Source of the DNA: Acanthopleura granulata
Lineage: Eukaryota > Mollusca > Polyplacophora > Chitonida > Chitonidae
Length of the DNA: 64,000 bases
Assembly: GCA_016165875.1 (NCBI GenBank)
Contig: JABBOT010000080.1
Coordinates: forward strand, 4,061,205-4,125,204
Reading direction: 5' to 3'
Under the pieces are notes generated by a model. That model did no database searches. It was not told the origin of the DNA and worked only from the letters and a program-made list of their open reading frames with translations. The position numbers and the translations under genes are program-made. Shown here in pieces: positions 58,201 to 64,000 of the stretch; the first letter of the stretch is position 1, and every line of letters starts with the position of its first letter.

Positions 58201-61200
58201 AAGAGCAAGGGACATGTCAGTTATATTGTTATCGCCTGTCATATGTTGTATTGTGTTGTGTGTTAGTTGATGCTGTCAGACTTCATGCTGTTGATCCATA
58301 TTCAAAATTTTGCATTTTGTAACCTTTAAATTTTTTGCTGTAAGAACTATTCATATTGAGGAAATGTACATACATGTATAATAAACCCTCCAGATACAGA
58401 AGTAATTCCTGTAACTATGATGTGTTTATGTTACAGTAAAGTCCAGGCCTGTGATTTTCAGTAATGTGACATTTGGTCAGGAAGAGGTAGGTACAGTAGA
58501 TAGATAAAATCTAAACAAATAAAGGGATTATTGTAAATCAGCAGTACAAGTAGGTAAATCTAATTAAGTAAAAGGTTGTGCTGCGGGAAGGTGGATACAG
58601 GTATTAAGGCTTACAGTGGTTGACTTCAGTCTTTTTGTATGCTTGATCCACCTGATCTACACACACACTGTGGTCACCGAACAACTCGGTGTTTGTCATC
58701 CCTATCAGTGACAGTAACAAGTTGATACGTTTGCCACTGGCACTGATATTATTATAGAAATAATGTTTAAGTCATCTTTGTTCCTGGTTAAACAAAATCA
58801 GCAGCCTGTATTTTGCCTGACCTCTTGCTGGTTTCTGTGTTTCAGGTAAACAGTTCTGCCACACCCTGCTCCGACTTTTACTTCCGCTTATTTCCACCGG
58901 ATGGTAACCATGGGAACAGTTTAGTGCAGCTCAATCCTGCAGCGTCTTACTATTCACCTCAGAGCAGCAAGATGTTCAAAGAGCTGGATGATGCTATCAA
59001 GGTGGACCTCACTCTTATTATTCTGTGGAAGGTAAGCTTTTAATCTGGAGGTCACTGTGGGTTAAGGTCATACAAGGTCATTCAGCTTTGGTTGTATTGT
59101 ATTGATTTGTTTAAAGAAAACTGAAACGTATTCAAAGATCTGTCCAGTCCATGGAACTCATTAAAGAACCAAATCCTGATTCAAGTACTTAAAAGTCTTG
59201 GAAAAAAATATAAACAGCTTGTATCTGCTTGAAAATGCTGATTTTGTGCACAGTGAAATGTTAATATCATTATTTAGAAATAGAATTTAATAGAACATTT
59301 TAGGATTAAATGAAAAGTATATAAGGAAAGAAAATGTAAAATGAAAATGTACATTAATATTTAAACAAATCGTATATCCTTAAAAGTGAAAGGAAGTGTG
59401 TCCTGAAAGTGACACATTTGTCAAGAGGAACTCTTGGAAAACTCCTGGAATTTCATTCACATTTTTCTGTATGAACCCTGAATGATTCAATTCAAAAGAA
59501 ATATTTTAGATGAGTGCATTTGGCATAGACGTGGATCAGTAGTATTGGCCAGTGCTGATGTGATAGTTTGTTGTCTTCAGGCCATGCTGTCTAGTCCAGA
59601 GGGTGGGGTACAATCACTTGTAGGTCAGCATCATGTCATGGTGGACGCAATCAACAACCCAGTCACCTCCTACCCACTACAGAAGGTGAGTACAGCCTGA
59701 CAGGGATACACGCCACCTGAGGGAAGGACGCTGATGGCCTCTAAATGCAGTCCAACTATTACCTGTATTTTTTTAGCTCACACTTAATCATTTTTCAATT
59801 CAGTCTAAAGTAATATTCATCGGGTTTGAACCAAGTCGCAGTTTCCCTAAATCCTCCAAAAATTCGACCTCTACAGTATAACTTCAGATGCAGTTTGGAA
59901 CATAATTCAATTTATTTATTTATTTCATTAACGTTTTACGCCGTACTCACGAATATTTCACTTATATGACGGCGGCCAGCATTATGATGGGTGGAAACCG
60001 AGTAGAGCCCAGTGGAAACCCACGACCATGGGAAGGTTGCTGGCAGACTTTCCCACGTACGGCCAGAGAGGAAGCCAGCAGGAACTGGACCTGAACTCAC
60101 AGTGACCGCATTGGTGTGAGGCTTCTAGGTCATTGCGCAGCACTAGCGCGCTAACCGACTGAGCCACGGATGCCCTGAACATAACTTAGAAGACATTGAA
60201 CACTGAAATGTATTGTTCAGATAGGGTCATGCATGAACTTCACGGAAATGATAAAATAACGTAGTAAGATGAATGTGTGCCAAAACATGAACTGTGTGGT
60301 TGAATTTGTAGAGGATTTAGGATACACTTGTATTTGAGAGTTTCAAATGTTTTACAGTGTTTAGAATTTGTGGTGTATTTTGGCAGTGAAATCTAGTTTA
60401 AATAATCTGAACATTTCACTCCTTTAAATGGACACTTCTGAGTGTCATGGTCCAGCTTTATCTTTGCAGAAATTTAATATTAAGTTTAAATGATAAATAT
60501 AAATTTAAGAGTGTATTTAAACACATAAGAATGTTACACCTGTGATGTCTGTCAGGTTCATACACGAATCAAACTGGACAGATCCAGGAAAAAAACCTGA
60601 CAAACTAGGCACCTGGCACACAGCCTGACCAATATGGGCTGCAGCTGGTTTTAAGCAGGCAGCCTCATTGCTCAACCCCTGGCCCTGGTTTCATGAAGCA
60701 TACATACTGCTGACTGGCCCTTAGTTGTACCTGAAGTGCATTTCCAATGTACATGACATAAGGGGCATGGCAATTAAGGGAACACTTAGCTAAGTGCACT
60801 TCATGAAACCAATTCCTGTGCAGTTTCTGATTGACTATGCTGCCACTGATTTGGCTAGGGTCCAACCTCACACAAATGCCAGATTTGTGTACTATGTGTA
60901 GGACGTCGGTATAGAGCAGACATGCGAATTTTCCCCCAATAGGCTGATTTCAGTCTTCTTTGTTTCAAATTTGAAAAACGAAAAAAAGGCAACTGATTTC
61001 GTGGAAACAAGCAATTGCTAATGTAATTTGGAGGTAGGATCTGGTATTTTTGGATTTTCTCGGCAAACTTCAAACTCCTGACCATGAATTCCCATGCCTG
61101 ATAGAGCCAGTGACACATGTTATAGTTCTATCAAGCATATCTAAGCAGCAGATTTGACCCTCTTTGTGTCTTGTTGTCTTGCAGGCCTCACCAGAGCTGC

Positions 61201-63379
61201 CCCCTGTCAAGTTGATCCGGGATGTGGAGCCGCCCCCGACCCCCAAACCCAGCACCGAGGTCACCACCCAACTCACCCACTACAGCTTTGACCACACGGC
61301 ACAGATACAACATGACTTCAGTAAGACCAGGTGAGCTGTAGTCTACAAATTTTGGTGAGCCATAGTCTGCATGGCTAAGGCCATCCTTAAGAAAGTGTTT
61401 GTTGGGTGTAACCTGACTGTGAGGAAAAATAAGTGGGTTGGTAGGGAATTCTTTCTTTTTATCCTGGCTCTTGGAAATGACAGGGATTTTAAAGAAATTA
61501 ATGTGGAGAGAAAAACAGAAAAAAAAAACTTTTATCAGAATACCAGTAGAACTGTTGAGTAGGCCCTTGTAGAAGATTCAGTTGGATTACACCCAACAGA
61601 CATATTTTAAGGATAGCCTAGATAAGCCACAGTTACTGTTTCTAAGTGAGGCTAAGTCAGCAAGGTTCAGTAAGTCAGCATAGCCAGAAGTTGGTTTTGT
61701 AAGACTTGATGAGTCTTAGTCAAAAATGCCAAGTGAGTCAGACTTAACAAAGCCAGATAAGGTTCATGTGAGTGGTTAGCAGCTGTCAGGATTGGTTCGG
61801 TAAGGATGGCCAGGGTAGTCAAAGTTAACATTGTCAGGTACTTGTACAGTGTATATAGTCCACAAACTCACAGATTTACAAAGCGATGCCTTATGGTAAT
61901 CTTGCCACATTTCACGTGTTCATAGAAGTCAAAGTGCTGTTGCATATGCACAAGTGTACAGTCATACGTGGAAAGCATTGCTACTAGATTTTGTGAAGTT
62001 ACTTTATTGAAGCTTGAGGGACTTCCATAGCCAGTGCAGCATAAAGACCCAGGTGCCTCTCAACAATGTGATCACTGTGAGTTCAAGTCGAGCTCTCACT
62101 GGCTTCCTCTCCGGTCGTATATGGGAAGCTCCGCCATAATCCTTGCTGCCGTCATGAAAGTCAGATATTCTTGAATACGGTGCAAAACACCAATCAAATA
62201 AATAAGTTTAAACTTGAACGAAAAGTCGGCACTGCTTGTACTATGACTGTAACACATGCCACTGATATGCTGTTGGTGTTGAGCACAATGCCGACCTCAC
62301 ATGTTCTGTCCGTGTTTCAGGCTGTGTTTTGTACCTGTCACGATGATCATCCAGAACTGTTCAGGTGTAGCCGTCAATGTCCTCATTGATACCACCAAGG
62401 CCAGGGAAAGGTACGCTCTGCTGCGCTATCCAGCATCTTTTTGCAGATTAAGTAAACTTCAGTGCACAAACTGATGTTGGATATTATCAACACTTGAAAC
62501 AAAAAAACAATACTGACAAATAGTAAGCTATGTGGTGAATCAGGGTTTACATGGTTGAGGCTGTTTGTAATGAGGATTTGTGCGTGAAAAATTACGGTAT
62601 TATTTGTTTAGAGTTTTTTGCTCTTGTTGATAGTTTTATTTATTCATCAAACACAGACAGATGATCAAATGTCTTCTAAAATACTGGAAACTTGTCATAT
62701 TCCTCAGATATCATTTTTTTTTTCAATTGAGGGATTTACACATTCATTGCTGTGTGTGTGTGTGTGTAGCTCACATTAAACAAAATCAGAAGTAACAGTT
62801 TCAACACCCTCACTTGTAATCTTTGAATGATGAGAGGTAAGAAAATGTTAGCATTCTGTTCTGCCATTTCAGAAGACACTTTACAGTTTACTTCAGCGAC
62901 ATGTTCAATCCTGCCTGGTACATGCAAGAATTAGAGAACTGCAATATTGAAATTTACGCATGTTTAATATGTGCATATAATGCTTGCTAACATGCGTTGA
63001 GGCCGAGATAAGAGGATATATTTCTTCAGGGTGTGTTTTGCATCCTACTCCCAGTCAAATCCATGATGGTTTTGGTTTTGATTCTGCCCACAGATTACAG
63101 ACAGAGGCAGGGTCACAGATGACCAGCAGTCCTTTCTATCACCTGCCAATGATTAATAGCAACTACTTCTCATGGGCCGGTGGAACCATCAAACAGAAGA
63201 GTTTAGAGCCAAGGGAGACAACTGAGCTCAAACTCTCTGCCTGTTTCCCCAAGCCGGGTATATTCAATGTGAACCAGCTGGCTGTGTTTGTCAGCTACAA
63301 AGAGGACTTCTCTGAGATGATTTTACAGAAACACTCAGCACCCAGTGTCGTGACAATAGTGAATTCTCCACAGAGGTAG
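39294..63379 (+). CDS. TRAPPC8: TRAPPC8 (Trs85 homologue), trafficking protein particle complex subunit 8, complete
   Basis: Subunit specific to TRAPPIII, the membrane-tethering complex that activates Rab1 on ER-derived, Golgi and autophagosomal membranes; Trs85/TRAPPC8 recruits the core to membrane. 29 exons with GT...AG introns and consistent phases give 1494 codons plus TAG; human TRAPPC8 has 1435, so the protein is full length. The start MAQCKQTPQEF matches the vertebrate start MAQCVQSVQEL. Landmarks shared with vertebrates as I remember them: DHEFLNHCLAC, KWFCPNILKYYVL, HGACLTISDHDR, LLLEQAAHCF, MVRKYAFHMILAGHRFSK, GPRLNTSKEEKTSK, YGPDRRLD. The first intron (39451-41261) is long, with promoter-like DNA upstream. 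Expected cytosolic/peripheral membrane; no signal peptide or membrane span is visible. Confidence 0.97.
40145..40405. mobile_element. MITE-like element with long imperfect inverted ends (TRAPPC8 intron 1)
   Basis: The left end TGTCCCGACTACAGGTGACA then ACCACAACTACAACTGC is the imperfect reverse complement of the right end (GCAGTTGTGGGTGTTGCCAG, then CAGTGGGGACA) over about 36 bases. No open frame inside. A TGACGTCA palindrome lies at 40301-40308. Confidence 0.6.
42178..42346 (+). mobile_element. SINE 3' two-thirds
   Basis: CCGTACTTGGGCAGGTCGGA, CAGCAACTTGCGGATGGTCG, GCCGCTGTCGTATTTGTAAA and an AATCAAATATATAAATAAAT tail; the head is absent. Confidence 0.8.
43021..43560 (+). repeat. 60-bp minisatellite interrupted by a SINE (TRAPPC8 intron 4)
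   Basis: Unit TGATTCAATGGCAGGGGGGA plus TAAGTAATGGTAATCAGTAG plus TCATGGGTGAAATGGGGTCA at 43021, 43081 and 43141, a diverged fourth copy from 43201, and more decayed copies (CATGATTAAATAGCAGGGTA, GAATGATAGAGTGCATCAG) after the SINE at 43256-43365. Confidence 0.88.
43256..43365 (+). mobile_element. SINE 3' end inserted in a minisatellite
   Basis: GTGTGGAGCCTACCCAGTTT, CCACCATAATGCTGGCCGCC, ATAAGTGAAATATTCTTGAT and an AAATAAATAAATAAAT tail. Confidence 0.85.
44335..44486 (+). mobile_element. Degraded SINE 3' half
   Basis: ATCAGCAACTTGCCAAAGGT, TAATTGAAAACTTTCTTGGG, ACAATCAAGTAGATAAATAA are recognisable family pieces. Confidence 0.55.
44500..45490 (+). other. TRAPPC8 intron 5, right part: nothing recognised
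   Basis: About 1 kb of AT-rich intron DNA after a degraded SINE; several medium open frames on both strands without family resemblance or splice logic. Confidence 0.6.
46699..52256 (+). CDS. TRAPPC8: TRAPPC8 exons 8-14: Trs85 core helical region
   Basis: Exons: 46699-46805, 47311-47461, 48566-48669, 49422-49527, 50283-50414, 51554-51625, 52104-52256. Residues 415-689. This is the helical, TPR-like part of the Trs85 family: EAPELQMRRLGDLAFLFQMYEFAYQTY, AKRDFNNDHAWLHYAGALEMA, SECLKSRGMYSEAAMQFI, RSALLLEQAAHCF, KHALRSYSQALQVYKGK, NWSLAEDHINFTLGRQLF. Exons 12, 13 and 14 are all phase 0 and multiples of three. Exon 12 (50283) is preceded by several tandem partial copies of its own acceptor and first 48 bases. 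The assigned acceptor is the only one that leads to an open frame and a donor. Confidence 0.95.
47593..47763. mobile_element. Palindromic MITE-like element (TRAPPC8 intron 9)
   Basis: GTTACACCACGTTATGTAAT at the left end matches the reverse complement of ATTTCATAACACGGTGTAAC at the right end with three mismatches. Inside, CTAATGTAATAAAAAT and ATTTTTATTACATTAC pair as well, so nearly the whole 171 bases can fold into one hairpin. No open frame. Confidence 0.75.
47770..48560 (+). other. TRAPPC8 intron 9, remainder: nothing recognised
   Basis: No SINE or tandem repeat seen between the hairpin element and exon 10; ordinary AT-rich intron sequence. Confidence 0.6.
48670..49421 (+). other. TRAPPC8 intron 10: nothing recognised
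   Basis: AT-rich with homopolymer T and short GGGG runs near 49110-49135; no mobile element or array recognised. Confidence 0.6.
50005..50330 (+). repeat. TRAPPC8: 73-bp tandem array containing copies of the TRAPPC8 exon 12 acceptor and start
   Basis: Unit: intronic ATGACCTATGTTTTGTGTGCAG followed by the first 48 bases of exon 12 (GACTCTGATTTGAGGAGT and on to GCCCACTGT). Copies of the exon start follow AG at 50072, 50145 and 50218; the true one begins at 50283. A more decayed copy precedes them near 50011. Spacing is 73, 73, 64. Only the last copy continues into the full exon and a donor. Confidence 0.93.
50785..51005 (+). mobile_element. SINE copy without its extreme 5' head
   Basis: Begins near the B-box (GCTGTGAGTTCAAGCCCAGC) and is otherwise well preserved: GGCTTCCTCTCCGGCCATAT, GGTTTCCCCCGGGCTCTGCC, GCCGCCGTCGTATAAGCGAA, tail of AAATAAATAAATAAAT. 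Confidence 0.9.
52560..52905 (+). repeat. ~54-bp degenerate minisatellite (TRAPPC8 intron 14)
   Basis: Unit ACAGTGTCTGTTTACAAAGT plus AAGTCAGTGGAGTGTCTGTA plus AAATAAGT..., five to six copies with many differences. Several copies contain GTAAGT in the context ACAAAGTAAGTCAG, a perfect-looking 5' splice site. The array ends about 90 bases before exon 15. Confidence 0.85.
52996..58486 (+). CDS. TRAPPC8: TRAPPC8 exons 15-24: middle and first C-terminal beta-rich region
   Basis: Exons: 52996-53122, 53496-53684, 53779-53936, 54146-54220, 54666-54947, 55607-56013, 56630-56777, 57310-57406, 57798-57869, 58437-58486. Residues 690-1224. Recognisable blocks: EPITIEIHLQNPLKITLVLS (Ig-like strand pattern also seen in other TRAPPII/III subunits), LTPQQTGELRVVALAYNLGT, SFISGVSVRGKQRLEVQGPR, VHFCDFPETLLCGEVRQT, GASVGGVHEVDFLFYYE and RHRVLRHTAVLYTSESL. 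The alternation of short hydrophobic strands suggests stacked beta-sandwich domains; that is inference. Exon 19 is clearly GC-richer than its neighbours. Exon 24 is only 50 bases, but its phase and both splice sites fit. Confidence 0.93.
53330..53370 (+). mobile_element. SINE tail fragment
   Basis: GGCTTAAAACACCAGTCAAG followed by TAAATAAATAG matches only the last 40 bases of the family. Confidence 0.5.
54304..54545 (+). mobile_element. tRNA-derived SINE without a tail
   Basis: Head CTCCGTGGCTGAGGGGGTTA, B-box GTGAGTTCAAGTCCAGCTCA, middle CAGCAACTTGTGGATGGTCG, 3' end TAGTGAAATATTCTTCAGTA. It stops at the point where the AAATA tail would begin. A different SINE-like 3' end (GATGTGGCTGAAATAC) starts about 25 bases later. 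Confidence 0.85.
55095..55222 (+). mobile_element. SINE 3' half
   Basis: GTGGAGGATGGTCATGAGTT, CCACCATAATACTCACTGCT, AAGTGAATATTCTTGAGTAT, AATCAAATAAATAAATAAAT. Confidence 0.82.
55518..55596 (+). mobile_element. 3' end of a different SINE family
   Basis: ATGATATGGCCGAAAAATTG, CTGATATGGTGTTAAACCAT, AATCATTTATTCATTCA: the GGTGTTAAACCA...ATTCATTCA ending typical of another widespread mollusc-type SINE. It lies immediately before TRAPPC8 exon 20 and ends about 10 bases from its acceptor. Confidence 0.6.
56014..56629 (+). other. TRAPPC8 intron 20: nothing firmly recognised
   Basis: Contains a moderately GC-rich stretch at 56190-56310 (CTCCTGACCCGCCCTGTGTC) that may be an old repeat; no head, tail or inverted ends found. 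Confidence 0.5.
58846..63379 (+). CDS. TRAPPC8: TRAPPC8 exons 25-29: C-terminal region and stop
   Basis: Exons: 58846-59031, 59581-59685, 61185-61330, 62321-62410, 63094-63379. Residues 1225-1494. Blocks equivalent to vertebrate TRAPPC8 include SATPCSDFYFRLFP, KVDLTLIILWK, LVGQHHVMVDAI, LCFVPVTMIIQNCSGVAVNV, NYFSWAGGTIKQKSLEP and LKLSACFPKPGIFNV. Exon 27 has a proline-rich linker (VEPPPTPKPSTEV). The last exon ends VVTIVNSPQR-stop (TAG 63377-63379), a few residues longer than the ISNV-type end I remember for the human protein. Confidence 0.94.
59910..60175 (-). mobile_element. tRNA-derived SINE, full length
   Basis: Minus-strand copy with head GGCATCCGTGGCTCAGTCGG, B-box, middle, 3' end and (AAAT)n tail. 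Flanks GAACATAA (about 59898 and 60177) form a likely target-site duplication. Confidence 0.92.
60686..60811. mobile_element. Small palindromic MITE-like element (TRAPPC8 intron 26)
   Basis: Ends TGGTTTCATGAAG and CTTCATGAAACCA are perfect 13-base inverted repeats. Inner parts (CCCTTAGTTGTACC and GGCAATTAAGGG) also pair. About 126 bases, no coding capacity. Confidence 0.65.
61331..61850 (+). repeat. Degenerate short repeats after TRAPPC8 exon 27 donor
   Basis: The donor segment GGTGAGCTGTAGTCTACA is partly repeated 24 bases on (GGTGAGCCATAGTCTGCA). Further on come looser words AAGTCAGCA, GTAAGTCAGCA and AAGTGAGTCAG between 61640 and 61745. Confidence 0.4.
62020..62208 (+). mobile_element. 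SINE with internal deletion
   Basis: Head and B-box (GTGAGTTCAAGTCGAGCTCT), then directly GGCTTCCTCTCCGGTCGTAT, a jump over the GGTCTGCC...CCC middle, and the 3' end CAGATATTCTTGAATACGGT plus AATCAAATAAATAA tail. Confidence 0.85.
62753..62768 (+). repeat. (GT)n microsatellite
   Basis: Short run of about eight GT dinucleotides in TRAPPC8 intron 28. Confidence 0.9.
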
Positions 63380-64000
63380 TGATGCTCGGCGTTTTGTCAT
63401 TCCAGTGGTGTGTGTACAAGCGTTCATCCTCCCACTATCCTGCTGGACTTCCTAACCTTGGCTTAAATTATGTCGGGCATTTGCTGGTTGTTTATGACTT
63501 GGTTTGGTCAGAATTTTGAACTTCCTATAAGAAAAAACTCATTGTGATCATGTTGGCATAATGTAGAAGAAGCATTTTTATTGTATGTACATTTTGTATT
63601 AAGTCAGCTAAAAGCGATTTTTAGCACCGTAAAGAGTTTCTCGCCTGGGCAGTGCATATACTTTAATCCAGATGATTTGTCCAAGTTGTTACATGTAATA
63701 ATGGTTCTGCAGTTATATATGTGAACAGTTTTGTCCAGGGCAGGTGCAAATCTGTGCAGCTCAAGTATGCATGTCTAGTAAAGTTGAGTTCATACGCATG
63801 GTTTAAGTTTATATATAGGATTTTTATATAGTTAATTGAGAAGGGCAGAAATGAAATTGGTATGTCGATAGTCTCAACTGATTGCATTAAAGGTCATGTT
63901 CTCATGACTTTTATCAAAAATATTATAGTGTGTATTTCTTCAATTCGGGTTATAAATCACTACATTTTGTGTGAATGATTGATGTGTTTAGAATAAGTTC
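63380..64000 (+). other. TRAPPC8: 3' UTR of TRAPPC8 (partial) and following DNA
   Basis: Non-coding AT-rich sequence after the stop codon, with no SINE or tandem repeat. The only polyadenylation-like hexamer seen is ATTAAA at 63886-63891; no AATAAA is present, so the true end may lie beyond the window. Confidence 0.5.

Noticed and set aside
1..63379. Functional link between CARMIL and TRAPPC8 as a gene cluster
   Set aside because: Same strand but separated by over 5 kb beyond the CARMIL poly(A) signal, with a promoter-like region for TRAPPC8; no shared pathway known to me.

Overview
The window is animal nuclear DNA: AT-rich, with two long intron-containing genes on the + strand, canonical GT...AG introns, dozens of minisatellites, and copies of one tRNA-derived SINE on both strands. 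That SINE (tRNA-like head, a conserved middle ending in an AATAAA-rich tail) is of a type I associate with molluscs and related lophotrochozoans. A mollusc is the best guess; a brachiopod or another lophotrochozoan is not excluded.

Positions 1-30746 hold 27 exons of a CARMIL gene (capping protein, Arp2/3 and myosin-I linker), entering in the leucine-rich repeats and running to the stop codon. The joined exons keep one open frame of 1369 codons plus stop. They show in order the LRR array, the helical dimerisation region, the capping-protein-interaction motif, a basic/hydrophobic membrane-binding patch, the CARMIL-specific motif and a long proline-rich tail. A 3' UTR of about 3.2 kb probably follows, with an AATAAA at 33959. 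The 5' part of the gene lies outside the window.

Positions 34000-39290 are intergenic: SINE copies, one GC-rich patch and, at the end, a short CpG-rich promoter-like stretch with an ETS-type site.

Positions 39294-63379 hold a complete TRAPPC8 gene (Trs85 homologue, TRAPPIII tethering complex): 29 exons, 1494 codons, all phases consistent. The remainder is its 3' UTR. The two genes act in different processes (actin capping control versus ER-Golgi and autophagy membrane traffic). They are simple head-to-tail neighbours and I see no sign of joint function.

There is no CRISPR array, operon or viral gene. The most unusual property is that several minisatellites are built from exon-intron junctions. 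The arrays after CARMIL exons 9 and 10 copy the end of the exon plus its 5' splice site. The array before TRAPPC8 exon 12 copies the 3' splice site plus the first 48 bases of the exon. This leaves rows of decoy splice sites whose use would introduce stop codons. Other points are a SINE with an internal 33/34-bp expansion, SINEs inserted into minisatellites, and three palindromic MITE-like elements.
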